This document shows, piece after piece, positions 1-9,701 of a DNA stretch of 64,000 nucleotides. Where the stretch lies: contig NZ_JAZHSB010000001.1 in NCBI RefSeq assembly GCF_036924715.1, positions 5,013,001 through 5,077,000 on the forward strand, read 5' to 3'. The notes under the pieces were generated by a model. The model saw only the letters and a list, made by a program, of their open reading frames with translations. It searched no databases and was not told the origin of the DNA. This stretch comes from Bradyrhizobium sp. AZCC 1721. Its GTDB lineage: Bacteria > Pseudomonadota > Alphaproteobacteria > Rhizobiales > Xanthobacteraceae. A program made the position numbers and the translations under genes. Every line of letters starts with the position of its first letter. Position 1 is the stretch's first letter.

Positions 1-1518
1 ACGCAGCCGCGCTTCGGTATTCACGCGCACCGCTTCCTCGACCTGCTGCGGCGTCGCGGTCGTTCCTTCCATCACGCTCCGCAGCCGGTCGTTGCTGACG
101 AAGGTGATGTTGTCGAGATCGACTTGGCTCTGGATCTCCTTCGGCAGCTCGGGGCTGGCCGCGATGCTGCTGAGCGCGATCGCACTCAACAGACCGACCA
201 GAAGTGCACCCGCCACCGCCGTTCCAACCGCAGCGGCAAGATTTTGCGTGGTGCCGCGCAGCGACCCGACGTCGCCTGCGAGTTCCTTGGGCGAGGCGGT
301 GACCAGCACGTTGAACAACAGCGTCACCAGCGAACCCTGCCCGATCCCGAACAGAACCAGGCCGATCAGCACAGGAACCTCGCTCCAGTCGTTGCGCACG
401 ACAATGGCCAACCACACCAGACCAACCGTACACAGCAGGAAGCCGGAGCGGCCGATCTGCCGCGGCGTAAGCCGGTCGTAGACATTGACGATAAGCATCG
501 CCGTGAAGAACACCGTCAGATTGAACGGCATCATCGCAATCGCAGTCGCAAGCGGCGAGCGGCCCTGCACGATCTGAATGTACAACGGCACTGAGAAATT
601 GAGCGCCGCCTCCAGCGCGACCACGGCAAACAGCGCATAGACCGCACAGCGCTCTTCCGGCGAGTCGATCACCTCGAGCGCCAATAGCGGGGTCTTCCCG
701 GCGGCCTGACGCCGATGCGTCCACATCAGGAATGCCTGCCCGAGCACCACGCCGAGAACGATCATGATCGGCGCCGGCGAAAGGCCAAGCAGGTCGAACG
801 GCGCATTGGCGGTGGCCAGCGCCAGCCCCCATCCGTTTAGATTGTTGAAGCCGAAACTGATGAGCACGATCGCCGATGCCGCCAGAACCACACCGAAGAA
901 ATCGATATGCACATCCGGGCGGCCATAGTCTCGCTTGAGACGGAAACTCAGGAGGAACACAATCGCGGAAACCGCGATTAGGATACCGAATGCCGGGCGC
1001 CAGCCGATATAGGTGCCGAGCACGCCGCCGATGACGAACGCCAGCACGCCGGCCGCCGCGCGCGCGGAGCCGAGCGCACCCACCGCCGTCGCCTGCTGCC
1101 TTCCCGTGTAATTCTCGGCAATCAGCGCCACCAGCGACGGCACGATCACGGCGCCGGCCGCACCGCAGAGCGCTTGCGCTGTGATCATCAACGTCGCCGT
1201 GGGGCTGAATGTCATCAGTATCTGCGACGCGCAGAACAGGATGACGGCGAAGCGGAACACCTGCAACGCGCCGAACCGCTGCGCGAGCTTTGCGCCGAGC
1301 ATCACGAAACCGGCCACCAGCATGGAATAGGCCACGATGCCGGTCGCAACAGTCGTCGGCGGGACGCCAAAACTCTTCACCATCCCGCCGAGCGCTACTG
1401 GTAGCGAGGCGACGTTGTAGGACATGATCATCTGGCCGAGCGCGATGGCGATCATCGGTACCCATGACTCCCGCGCACCTTCCCGGATTGCTCCGATCGA
1501 CATCGAGTGCGTCGCCAT
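1..1518 (-). CDS. MFS transporter, DHA2-like (3' end outside window)
   Basis: The frame reads from an ATG at 1518 to the window edge, giving 506 codons with no stop, so the C-terminus is missing. The protein is almost wholly hydrophobic with many predicted membrane helices. The N-terminal half has the arrangement of a major facilitator superfamily exporter, and the length already exceeds a 12-helix carrier, which fits the 14-helix DHA2 (EmrB-like) group. An AGGACACC sequence just before the ATG is a plausible ribosome site. Such proteins use the proton gradient to expel drugs or other amphiphiles from the inner membrane; the substrate cannot be told here. The next gene, the glutaminase, lies on the same strand about 70 bp upstream, so co-transcription is possible. 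Confidence 0.8.
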   Translation of the reverse strand, partial: MATHSMSIGAIREGARESWVPMIAIALGQMIMSYNVASLPVALGGMVKSFGVPPTTVATGIVAYSMLVAGFVMLGAKLAQRFGALQVFRFAVILFCASQILMTFSPTATLMITAQALCGAAGAVIVPSLVALIAENYTGRQQATAVGALGSARAAAGVLAFVIGGVLGTYIGWRPAFGILIAVSAIVFLLSFRLKRDYGRPDVHIDFFGVVLAASAIVLISFGFNNLNGWGLALATANAPFDLLGLSPAPIMIVLGVVLGQAFLMWTHRRQAAGKTPLLALEVIDSPEERCAVYALFAVVALEAALNFSVPLYIQIVQGRSPLATAIAMMPFNLTVFFTAMLIVNVYDRLTPRQIGRSGFLLCTVGLVWLAIVVRNDWSEVPVLIGLVLFGIGQGSLVTLLFNVLVTASPKELAGDVGSLRGTTQNLAAAVGTAVAGALLVGLLSAIALSSIAASPELPKEIQSQVDLDNITFVSNDRLRSVMEGTTATPQQVEEAVRVNTEARLR

Positions 1519-1591
1519 GGTGTCCTCCCGAGCGGCTCGGTTCCGGATCGATCGAGCTATCGGCTCGATCAATCCACTCTTTGCATCTGCT

Positions 1592-2590
1592 TCAGTTTTC
1601 CGGTTGCGATACGAACAGATCCATTCCCAGCCGCTGCGACAGGAATTTTGCCGCGAACTGCCCCTTCACGCTGTTGCCGGCCGCGTCGAGCGGCGGCGCG
1701 AAGGTACCGAAGCCGCCCTTGCCGGGAGAGACCGCGACGATGCCGCCGCCGATCCCGCTCTTGCCCGGCAGGCCGATGTCGTAGAGCCAGTCGCCCGACG
1801 TCTCGTATAGGCCAGCAGTGATCATCACGGTGAGCACGTAGTGGCAGACCGCAGCATCCACTACGCGCTGCCGGGTGACCGGATTGACGCCGCCGTCCGC
1901 CAGCGTCGCGCCCATGACCGCCAGATCGCGCGCACTCACATTCAGCGAGCATTGTTTGGTATAGAGATCGGTTGCCTGCTTGGCGTCGCAATAGATGCGG
2001 TCGTAGCTCTGCAGCAGCCGGGCGATACTGCGGTTGCGATAGTTGGTTTGCGACGCCGAGGCGTACACCTCTTCATTGAGTGCAAGCTCGCGGCCGGCAA
2101 ACCGTGACAGCCCGTCATGAATGAATTGCCATTGGCCTTCAGCCGTCAGGCCCGGCACGAGGCTGGTGGTCGCGATCGCGCCCGCGTTGACCATCGGGTT
2201 GGTGCGACCACCGCCCTGCTCGATGGCCGCGAGGGAGTTGAAAGGCAATCCGGTGGCGTTCGCCCCAAGTCTTCTGCGCGCCTCTTCCGGGCCGATCGTC
2301 TCGCAAACAAGCGCGAACACGAACGGCTTCGATACGCTCATGATCGAGAATTCATACTCGGTGTCGCCGGCCTCGTAGACACGCCCGCTGGTGCCGACGA
2401 CGCAGACCCCGAACAGCTCTCGCGGCACCCTGGCGAGCGCCGGATAGACTTGTGAATTCTGTCCGTCTCCGTTCGACTTGAAGCGCCGGTACGCCTCCGA
2501 CACCAGCTCTTGCACCAGTTCGGGTTCTGGCAGGTGTCCTGTCGAGATGTAGGGGCGTTCTGTGGATTCCGAAATCGAAGGTGAGTCCAT
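1592..2590 (-). CDS. glsA: Serine-dependent glutaminase
   Basis: The 332-residue product belongs to the beta-lactamase-fold glutaminases that hydrolyse L-glutamine to glutamate and ammonia in the cytoplasm. The catalytic S-x-x-K motif is visible as SVSK at residues 85-88, and the family's NPMVNAGAI segment and the Gly-rich GKSGIGGGI stretch near the C-terminus are present. The start at 2590 is chosen because GGAGGAG lies 5 bp before the ATG; the frame stays open to a GTG at 2710, but that extension is Arg-rich and looks non-coding. The length is slightly above that of the E. coli enzymes (about 310). It may be transcribed with the MFS gene downstream. Confidence 0.93.
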   Translation of the reverse strand: MDSPSISESTERPYISTGHLPEPELVQELVSEAYRRFKSNGDGQNSQVYPALARVPRELFGVCVVGTSGRVYEAGDTEYEFSIMSVSKPFVFALVCETIGPEEARRRLGANATGLPFNSLAAIEQGGGRTNPMVNAGAIATTSLVPGLTAEGQWQFIHDGLSRFAGRELALNEEVYASASQTNYRNRSIARLLQSYDRIYCDAKQATDLYTKQCSLNVSARDLAVMGATLADGGVNPVTRQRVVDAAVCHYVLTVMITAGLYETSGDWLYDIGLPGKSGIGGGIVAVSPGKGGFGTFAPPLDAAGNSVKGQFAAKFLSQRLGMDLFVSQPEN

Positions 2591-2880
2591 CGGACTCCTC
2601 CATCCGGCTCGACATGCTGCGCGCAGATGATCGAGCCGTTCGGCAACACGAGTTACATGCTGATAGACAGTCTGCGTCGACCGTCTCAGCTTCGTCTGAC
2701 TTGCACGCACCGTAACGCTCGAAAGTGCATCGAGTCAATTACACAACCTTAAAGTACGTCTGCGTCGGGTGTGTTCCGCTACACAACTTTGTGACAAATC
2801 ACGCGAACGCCGATGGCTCCATATCGACAAACCTCCGCGAATTAGCGACCAATTTGACCGAGCTAATGCGGTATTGAGCA

Positions 2881-4659
2881 ATGACGAAGCCGATCTCCGA
2901 GCGACACGTCACCAAAGCCGCAGAGAACATGCTGGTCGATCCGCGCAACGGCGATATCGAGGATGATGCCGCCAGTCCGGGGCAGCGGTCGCTGCTGGCA
3001 ATCGCCGGAAGCCTGCTGGTCGAAATCAGTTTGCCGAAGCTCTTGTTCGCCTGGACGATCTTGCTGTTGTTGCCGGCGGTGTTGCTCGGTCTGGCGCCGT
3101 TGCTGGCTTCGGCCTGGTTCTCCACCTTGTCGGAACAGCTTGCAGCCCTGACCGAAATCGGCGCGGCGCTGGTGCTGGCTGCGATCGTAGCGGCGGGATG
3201 GATCGGATGGCGTCCGCTGCTTCGGATCGCCGAGATCAATTTCTGGTCGCTCAATGCACTCGCGGTACAGCCCGGCTATGCGTTTGTGCGCGAAGCCTTG
3301 CGTCATCTGGCTGAGCTGATCGCGGGAAAAAACTTCACTCCTGCCGGCCGGGCGCGCTTGCGCAGCGCCAATTCGGTTGGCGCCGGCATCTTGTTGTCGG
3401 CATGCGCGGCGATGATCGCGATACTCGCCTGGCCTGCCTCGCGGTGGGCTGGTAACTGGAGCGATCTGCTCTTGCTGCATCGGCTCGCCGTGCCCACGCT
3501 TGCGAATGCCGTCGTACTGATGGCGGGCTATCTGGCGGTCGCATCGCTGGTTTGGGGTTTTGCCGATGCCAGCATGCCCCAACCGCTCGATCTTGCAATG
3601 TTCGATGCCGCCTCGGCCGAAGGCCGGATCTGGCGTGTCGCGCATCTGTCGGATATTCATGTGATCGGCGAGCAGTATGGCTTTCGCATCGAAAGCGGAC
3701 GGGCTGGCCCGCGTGGAAATGGCCGGCTCAATCGAATCCTCGCGCGGCTGGCCGCCATCCATGCCAGCAATCCGCTCGATCACGTTCTGGTCACGGGCGA
3801 CATGACCGACGCCGGTCGCGCCAGCGAATGGGCGTTAATCCTCGAAGCACTGGCGCGCCACCCGGAGCTTGCCGCGCGCACGATCCTGTTGCCGGGCAAT
3901 CACGACGTCAACATCGTCGACCGCACCAATCCGGCCAGGCTCGACCTGCCGTTCAGCACCGGCAAGCGGCTGCGGCAAATTCGGACGCTGTCGGCGATGG
4001 CGGCCGTGCAAGGTGAACGGGTGCACGTCGTCGATGCCAACGGAAGACCGGCCGCTACGCTGCAACAGGCGCTGGCGCTGCACCGTGACGCGATCTTGGC
4101 CGTTGCGGAGTTTGGAGGTTTGCGCCGTGTCGCCGCGCTGCACAGCCTCTTCGACGACCAGTTTCCGATGATCCTGCCGCCGGAACCGGAAGATGGCCTC
4201 GGAATAGCCATCCTGAACTCGAATGCAAAGACCCACTTTTCCTTCACCAACGCGCTCGGACTGGTCTCCGTCGAACAGGCGCATCGCCTGGAGGCAGCCA
4301 TCGGATATTTTCCACGGGCGCGCTGGATCGTCGCATTGCACCACCACCTGGCGGAATATCCCATGCCGGTGAAAGCATTTTCCGAGCGCATCGGAACGGC
4401 GCTGATCAACGGCAGTTGGTTCGTCCGCAGATTGGCAGCGCTGGGAGATCGCGCCGTCGTGATGCATGGCCACCGTCATATCGACTGGATCGGCGCATGC
4501 GGCGGGCTAAAAATCATCTCCGCTCCGTCGCCGGTGATGGGTGCGACCGACGCTGCGGCGACGTACTTCTATATTCATTCCCTGACGGCCGGCCAGGATG
4601 GCCGGCTGGGGCTGTTGCCGCCCGAGCGGGTAGAGATCGCGGGCGAGACAGCCGACTAG
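2881..4659 (+). CDS. Membrane-anchored metallophosphoesterase
   Basis: This 592-residue protein has a hydrophobic N-terminal third with about four likely membrane helices (roughly residues 50-75, 95-115, 170-195 and 205-230). A calcineurin-like phosphoesterase domain follows. The metal-binding motifs appear in order: SDIH, GDMTD, GNHD, a HHH cluster (ALHHHL) and a C-terminal GHRH. The fold hydrolyses phosphodiester or phosphomonoester bonds with two metal ions; the substrate is unknown. Because the membrane part precedes the catalytic part, the catalytic domain is probably tethered to the inner membrane, but which face it is on cannot be read from sequence. The ribosome site before the ATG at 2881 is weak. 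The gene is divergent from the glutaminase and its stop overlaps the convergent gene that follows. Confidence 0.85.
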   Translation: MTKPISERHVTKAAENMLVDPRNGDIEDDAASPGQRSLLAIAGSLLVEISLPKLLFAWTILLLLPAVLLGLAPLLASAWFSTLSEQLAALTEIGAALVLAAIVAAGWIGWRPLLRIAEINFWSLNALAVQPGYAFVREALRHLAELIAGKNFTPAGRARLRSANSVGAGILLSACAAMIAILAWPASRWAGNWSDLLLLHRLAVPTLANAVVLMAGYLAVASLVWGFADASMPQPLDLAMFDAASAEGRIWRVAHLSDIHVIGEQYGFRIESGRAGPRGNGRLNRILARLAAIHASNPLDHVLVTGDMTDAGRASEWALILEALARHPELAARTILLPGNHDVNIVDRTNPARLDLPFSTGKRLRQIRTLSAMAAVQGERVHVVDANGRPAATLQQALALHRDAILAVAEFGGLRRVAALHSLFDDQFPMILPPEPEDGLGIAILNSNAKTHFSFTNALGLVSVEQAHRLEAAIGYFPRARWIVALHHHLAEYPMPVKAFSERIGTALINGSWFVRRLAALGDRAVVMHGHRHIDWIGACGGLKIISAPSPVMGATDAAATYFYIHSLTAGQDGRLGLLPPERVEIAGETAD

Positions 4660-5690
4660 GGCTTGCCGGGTTTCTCCGGCTCCGATCCGCCGAGCAGATC
4701 AGCAATCCAACGGCTCGACGGATGCTGGGCACAGAAGGTGAGTATGGCGAGCGTGATGGGCACGCCGATGAAGGTCCCGAACAGGCCCCACAGGAACGTC
4801 CAGAAGAAGATCGCAAACAGCACCACCACCGGCGAGATCGACAACAGGTTGCCGGCCACCCGCGGCTCGATGTAGCTGCCGACCGCGAACTGAATGATGT
4901 TCAGGCACACGAATACGCCGAGCACCGCCGGCCAGGTCTCGAACTGCGTCATCGCCAACAGGGTTGGAAACAGTGTCGCGACAAACGGGCCGATGAACGG
5001 AATGTAGTTCAGCACGAACGCGATCACGCCCCATTCGAACGCGAATGGCAGCCCGGTAATCCAGGCGAAGCTGCCGACCAGCAGGCCGGTGACCGCGCTC
5101 ATCTGCGTCCGCACCAAAAGGTACTTTCGGAATTTCGCCGCGGTCGCTTCGCTGCCGTCGAGCAGCACGCGTGCTGAGGCACGGTTATCCAGCCGTTCGA
5201 TGTTTCGCCTGATGCTCTCGACTTCGAGAAGCCCCAGCATGACGTAAACCAAGGCAATCACCCAGAAGCTGAGCGTCGTGTTCACCCGTCCGGTGACATA
5301 TTGCGTGGCGCGCAGCAGCCAGCTTACGTTGAAATGTTCAGCCCACAGGCCCGCAACCGAGACGCCGTGGCCGTCCAGCCAATTTACGGTCGCCGCATAA
5401 AGGGCCTGGTAGCGCGCCAGGTCGGCGAGCAGTGATTGCCCTACCCGACCAAATCCCCAGGCTGCGAGCGAGGCGAAGCCGAGGCAGATTGCCACGGTGG
5501 CGATGATGGTGATCGCCAGCGCGGCAAGTTTTGGCATCCAGGACTGCAACTGCTTCTGGATCGGCCACACAATCGCAATGATGAACAATGCCGCCGCAAG
5601 CGGCGCGAACACGCTGCTCGCCTGAGCCAGCGCCGCCATGACCAGCACGGCTGCGATGATTCCTGTGGTGGTCTTTAGCCCGAAGCCCAT
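4656..5690 (-). CDS. AI-2E family (PerM/YdiK-type) membrane protein
   Basis: The 344-residue product has repeated hydrophobic segments, with paired helices at the N-terminus, a central soluble part, and a C-terminal helix set containing an IPFIGPF motif typical of the AI-2E/PerM family. Members have been linked to autoinducer-2 export and, in other species, to sodium or permeation stress; the substrate of this one is unknown. It ends within a 4-bp tail-to-tail overlap with the phosphoesterase gene, so the two converge with no room for a terminator. The ATG at 5690 is the first start of the frame. Confidence 0.85.
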   Translation of the reverse strand: MGFGLKTTTGIIAAVLVMAALAQASSVFAPLAAALFIIAIVWPIQKQLQSWMPKLAALAITIIATVAICLGFASLAAWGFGRVGQSLLADLARYQALYAATVNWLDGHGVSVAGLWAEHFNVSWLLRATQYVTGRVNTTLSFWVIALVYVMLGLLEVESIRRNIERLDNRASARVLLDGSEATAAKFRKYLLVRTQMSAVTGLLVGSFAWITGLPFAFEWGVIAFVLNYIPFIGPFVATLFPTLLAMTQFETWPAVLGVFVCLNIIQFAVGSYIEPRVAGNLLSISPVVVLFAIFFWTFLWGLFGTFIGVPITLAILTFCAQHPSSRWIADLLGGSEPEKPGKP

Positions 5691-5859
5691 TTTGGGTTCC
5701 TTCGACCGTTCAGCAACCCGAGATTGTCAGCGGTATCGTGCGTCGGCAAGCGTGGAAGCGCCGCGCGCTGCAACCGTGATCGCGGTCACGTACGACGGCC
5801 CGCACCCGGCTTAGCGTCCCAGCAAATCTCGCAACGAGGTCTCGCCTGAGGAGGCAGCC

Positions 5860-7530
5860 ATGTCCCGCTTTAAGTCATCGCTATTGGGTGCCGGCCTGCT
5901 GGCAGGCCTGCTCGGCTTCGCTGGTGCGGCGTTGGCTGAAGCCCCGAACGTCGACATCCGCAACGGCATGCAAACGCCGCCGGCGGACCAGCGCGTCGCG
6001 CTGGTGATCGGAAATTCGAATTACCAGATCGCGCCAAAGCTCGCCAATCCCGGTAATGACGCGCAGTCGATGGCGCAGCTTTTGAACTCCGCCGGCTTCG
6101 AGGTCACCCAGGCCACCGACCTGACGCGCAGCGACATGGTCAAGGTCGTGCAGGACTTCTCCACCAGGGTCGCCGAGCGCGGCCCCGGCACCGTCGCCAT
6201 GATCTATTATGCCGGTCACGGCGTGCAGGTGGCGGGTGAGAACTATCTGCTTCCGGTCGATGCGAAGATCGCTTCGCCGTCCGACCTTGACGGCAATTCG
6301 GTCCGGCTGGTCGATGTGATGGGCACGCTGGAATCGATCCCGAGCCGGATGCGCATCGTGGTGCTCGATGCCTGCCGCAACAATCCGTTCCCCGAGATCA
6401 ACGACGCCGGACGGGGCTTGGCAATCGTCGATGCGCCCCGAGGCTCGATCGTCGGCTACTCGACCGCACCGGGTATGGAAGCGCAGGACGGCGACGGCAA
6501 CCACAGCCCGTATACGTCAGCTTTCCTGAATGTCGCACGCGAGCCGAACCTGCCGATCGAGCAATTGTTCAAGCGCGTCCGGCTCGAAGTGAACAACACC
6601 ACGTCCGGAAAGCAGACACCGTGGGAAAGTTCGTCGTTGACCTCCGACTTCTATTTCTTCGGCGATACCGCGGTCGCCGCAGGCCGCGCGCCGGATCGCC
6701 GCCCGATCATCCAGGCCGCGTCGAATCTGCCGTCGCGTTCGGTGCGCCAGGCTTACGACTACGTGCTGTCGGAAGGCTCGCCCGAGCACTATGAGGAATT
6801 CATCCGCCTTTACCCGCACGATCCGCTGTGCGACCACATCCGCCTGCTGCTCGGCAATTTGCGGATGGCAACGGCGTGGCACAAAGCGGTGGTCGCCAAC
6901 TCGCCGTTCGCCTACAAGACGTTCCATGACAATTATTCCAACAGCCCCTACGCCAAGTCCGCGCTGAAGCTACAGGGCGCGCCGAAGGCCGTGCCACTGA
7001 TGCAGTTCACGCATCTGGCGAAGCAGTCCCCGACATTTAAGCCGGGCAACATCGGTAATTCACCCATGCTCGGCATCTCCAAGCACAATCTTGGTGCCCA
7101 GGCCCACATGCCGGTGCCTTCCAAGATCATCACGCTGCCTGCCAAGGGCACGGCAACGAAAAACCCGGTCAGTGGCATCAACAACGGCAACACGGGCAAG
7201 GTCACGACCCTGCCTGGCAAGCTCACTGGCAATAGCAGTGGTATTGGCGGAAAGGCCACGACCCCGCCCGGCAAGATCAACCCGATCCCTGTCAATGCCG
7301 GCAACGTCGGCAAGGTCACGACCTTGCCGTCCAGGATTCATAACAAACCAATGCGGGTCACCAAACCCATCACGACCAGGCCCATGATGACCAGGCCGAT
7401 GATGACCACCGCGCCGCGTCGGTTCAGCGGCGGCATGGGCGGCGGAGGAGGTTTCAGCCAGCGCTTCGCCTCAAGCCCGTCCCGCAGCTCGTTCGGCGGG
7501 TCATTCGGCGGCGGCGGCTTCAGGCGCTGA
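5860..7530 (+). CDS. Secreted caspase-like (peptidase C14) protein with repeat-rich tail
   Basis: The 556-residue product begins with a signal peptide ending near ALAEA (residue about 28). A p20 caspase-like domain occupies about residues 45-280. It starts with VALVIGNSNY, has the catalytic His in YYAGHG and the catalytic Cys in LDACRNNPF, so the dyad is intact. A middle segment (about 290-370) carries spaced DY/HY/LY patterns as in other bacterial caspase proteins. The tail from about residue 400 is low complexity, with TTLPGK-type repeats, then a Pro/Met/Thr run and a Gly/Ser-rich end. GAGGAGG precedes the ATG at 5860. The protein is probably periplasmic or exported. Its target is unknown, since the family ranges from proteases to regulators. 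Confidence 0.88.
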   Translation: MSRFKSSLLGAGLLAGLLGFAGAALAEAPNVDIRNGMQTPPADQRVALVIGNSNYQIAPKLANPGNDAQSMAQLLNSAGFEVTQATDLTRSDMVKVVQDFSTRVAERGPGTVAMIYYAGHGVQVAGENYLLPVDAKIASPSDLDGNSVRLVDVMGTLESIPSRMRIVVLDACRNNPFPEINDAGRGLAIVDAPRGSIVGYSTAPGMEAQDGDGNHSPYTSAFLNVAREPNLPIEQLFKRVRLEVNNTTSGKQTPWESSSLTSDFYFFGDTAVAAGRAPDRRPIIQAASNLPSRSVRQAYDYVLSEGSPEHYEEFIRLYPHDPLCDHIRLLLGNLRMATAWHKAVVANSPFAYKTFHDNYSNSPYAKSALKLQGAPKAVPLMQFTHLAKQSPTFKPGNIGNSPMLGISKHNLGAQAHMPVPSKIITLPAKGTATKNPVSGINNGNTGKVTTLPGKLTGNSSGIGGKATTPPGKINPIPVNAGNVGKVTTLPSRIHNKPMRVTKPITTRPMMTRPMMTTAPRRFSGGMGGGGGFSQRFASSPSRSSFGGSFGGGGFRR

Positions 7531-7549
7531 ATAAGGAGCTCCGGACAAC

Positions 7550-7581
7550 AAAAAGCGAGCAGAGCACATGCTCTGCCGCTT
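7550..7581 (-). terminator. Rho-independent terminator of the threonine ammonia-lyase gene
   Basis: Read on the minus strand, AAGCGGCAGAGCA pairs with TGCTCTGCTCGCTT (one bulged base). The stem is followed directly by a TTTTT run. It sits just past the stop of the minus-strand gene at 7600, and the run of T is on that gene's side. Confidence 0.75.
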
Positions 7582-7599
7582 CCGTTTAAGATGTGATGA

Positions 7600-8589
7600 T
7601 CAGGCGACCAGCTTGGCGAACAGGTCCGCGTCGACATTGCCACCGGAAAGCACGATGACGACGTTCTTTCCCCTGGCATCGATGCGGCCGGCCAAGAGTG
7701 CGGCGAGGCCGACAGCCCCGCCTGGCTCGACCACCAACTTCAATTCCCGGTAGGCATAGGCTACCGCCGCGCCGACTTCCTCGTCGGATGCGGTCACGCC
7801 GTTTGCGAGCAGCTTGCTGTTGATCGAGAAGGTGAGTTCGCCCGGCATCGCCGCCATCAGCGCATCGCAGATGGTGCGGCCGGCGGCGTGATGGGCCTCG
7901 CGATGGCCGGCGCGGAGCGACAAGCCGTGATCGTCATAGTCCTTGGGCTCGGCGACGATCACCTGCGCTTGCGGAAATTTTGCCTTCACGGCCGTCGCGA
8001 CGCCGGCGATCAGCCCGCCGCCGGAGGCCGGCGCTACCACGATATCGGGCACGAGCCCGAGCGCTGTCATGTCCTCGGCGATTTCGCGGCCCGCAGTGCC
8101 CTGCCCTGCAATGACGAAGGGATCGTCATAGGGCCGGACCAGCGTCGCACCGCGTTTGCCGGCGATGCCGTTGGCGATCGCTTCGCGGTCCTCCTTGTCG
8201 CGGTCGTAGAGCACCACCTCGGCGCCATAGCCCTTGGTGCGCTCGCGCTTGGTGATAGGCGAGTCCGCCGGCATCACGATGGTGGCCTGCATGTTGAGGA
8301 TCTGCGCCGCCGCTGCCACGCCCTGGGCGTGGTTGCCGGAAGAGAATGCGACCACCCCGCCGCCGCGCTTATCCTGCGGAATCGAGGCCAGCTTGTTGAA
8401 GGCGCCGCGGAACTTGAACGATCCGGTCCGCTGCAGCATTTCGGGCTTCAGAAAGACCTTGGTCCCGACGCGCTCGTTGAGAACGGGGAACGACAACAGC
8501 GGCGTCCGCACCGCGAACGGGCCAACCACTCGCGCCGCCGCATCGATATCTGCAGCACCGACCGGTGCCGTTGAGGCTTTTTCCGTCAT
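7600..8589 (-). CDS. Threonine ammonia-lyase / serine-threonine dehydratase
   Basis: The 329-residue product is a fold-type II PLP enzyme. The PLP lysine lies in GSFKFRGA (K59), followed by SSGNHAQG and the phosphate-binding ASGGGLIAG loop, with a C-terminal SGGN motif. It would convert threonine to 2-oxobutanoate or serine to pyruvate plus ammonia in the cytoplasm. No ACT domain is present, so this is the short, catabolic-type enzyme and lacks the isoleucine-sensing domain of long IlvA. The ATG at 8589 is preferred; a TTG at 8625 would add 12 residues. A serine racemase or another fold-II dehydratase cannot be excluded. It stands alone and is convergent with the caspase gene. Confidence 0.88.
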   Translation of the reverse strand: MTEKASTAPVGAADIDAAARVVGPFAVRTPLLSFPVLNERVGTKVFLKPEMLQRTGSFKFRGAFNKLASIPQDKRGGGVVAFSSGNHAQGVAAAAQILNMQATIVMPADSPITKRERTKGYGAEVVLYDRDKEDREAIANGIAGKRGATLVRPYDDPFVIAGQGTAGREIAEDMTALGLVPDIVVAPASGGGLIAGVATAVKAKFPQAQVIVAEPKDYDDHGLSLRAGHREAHHAAGRTICDALMAAMPGELTFSINSKLLANGVTASDEEVGAAVAYAYRELKLVVEPGGAVGLAALLAGRIDARGKNVVIVLSGGNVDADLFAKLVA

Positions 8590-8642
8590 GCGCACTTTGT
8601 ATCGCGCAAGCGGACCGGCGGGCAATACAGATTCAGGTGATA

Positions 8643-9701
8643 TCAGGCGGCGAAATGCGGGTCCTCCGCCACAAATTCGGCCAGCTCGCCTTCCGGCCGC
8701 AGGGGACCAAGATTGAGGGCATGATGGACGAAAGCCCGTGCCGAGGCTTGCCAGCTATGGGCGGCAGCAAATTCCACGCATTCTTTCCGCGAAATCTGCA
8801 GCGCCTCCAGGCAGGCCGCGCGCAAATCCTCGTTCAGCACGCCAACCGGCGCCGAGCCGATCACGTCGCGGGGACCGTTGACTGGAAAAGCCGCAACCGG
8901 CAGACCGCTGGCCAGCGCCTCCAGCAGCACCAAGCCAAACGTGTCGGTCTTGCTGGGAAAGACGAAAACATTGGCCGCCGCATAGATTTCGGCCAGTTCC
9001 TCGCCATGCCGCGCGCCGAGGAACACGGCGTTAGGATATTTGCGCTCCAGCGCCATCCGGGCCGGCCCATCGCCGACGATGAGCTTGGTGCCGGGCAGAT
9101 CGAGATCGAGGAAGGCTTCGAGATTCTTCTCTACCGCGACACGGCCGACGCTGAGATATACAGGCATCGGCAGGCAGAGATCGGCGCTGCGCGGATGGAA
9201 CAGCGAGGTATCGACGCCGCGTGACCACAGTACCACGTTACGAAAGCCACGCAGGCGCAGCTCAGCCGCCAGCGCCGGCGTCGCCGCCATTACCGCCCGG
9301 CTCGGCCGGTGGAAGGCACGTAGCGCCCACCAAACCCAGGATTCCGGAATCGGCGAGCGCGCCGACACATATTCCGGAAACCGGGTGTGAAAGCTCGTGG
9401 TGAACGGCAAGCCGCGCTTGCGGCAATAGCGCCGCACCAACAGCCCGATTGGCCCCTCGGTCGCGATATGTATGCTGTCGGGCCTTGCCGCTTCGATCAG
9501 TTGCGCGATCTTGCCGGGAAGCGGCAGAGCCAGCCGCAGGTCGGGATAGCTCGGCATCGCAAAGGTGCGAAATGATTGCGGCGTCAGAAAGCTCACCTCG
9601 ACGCCAAGCCCCGTGGCCGCCTCCGTCATCGCGGTCAGCGTGCGTACTACCCCGTTGACCTGGGGATGCCACGCATCGGTCGCGACCAGGATATGCGTCA
9701 T
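8643..9701 (-). CDS. GT4 glycosyltransferase, likely lipid glycosyltransferase (Agt-like)
   Basis: This 352-residue GT-B fold enzyme opens with a nucleotide-lobe motif (ATDAWHPQVNGVVRT) and has the C-terminal VGDGPAR and the TDTFGLVLLEALASG donor-binding segment with its conserved Glu residues. Its start overlaps the stop of the upstream metallophosphoesterase by 4 bp (ATGA), so the two are translationally coupled. In Agrobacterium a transferase of this type (Agt) lies beside plcP and makes glucosyl- and glucuronosyl-diacylglycerol during phosphate starvation. That role is inferred here from sequence pattern and context. The alternative is a mannosyl- or other hexosyltransferase acting on a lipid carrier. 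Confidence 0.8.
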   Translation of the reverse strand: MTHILVATDAWHPQVNGVVRTLTAMTEAATGLGVEVSFLTPQSFRTFAMPSYPDLRLALPLPGKIAQLIEAARPDSIHIATEGPIGLLVRRYCRKRGLPFTTSFHTRFPEYVSARSPIPESWVWWALRAFHRPSRAVMAATPALAAELRLRGFRNVVLWSRGVDTSLFHPRSADLCLPMPVYLSVGRVAVEKNLEAFLDLDLPGTKLIVGDGPARMALERKYPNAVFLGARHGEELAEIYAAANVFVFPSKTDTFGLVLLEALASGLPVAAFPVNGPRDVIGSAPVGVLNEDLRAACLEALQISRKECVEFAAAHSWQASARAFVHHALNLGPLRPEGELAEFVAEDPHFAA

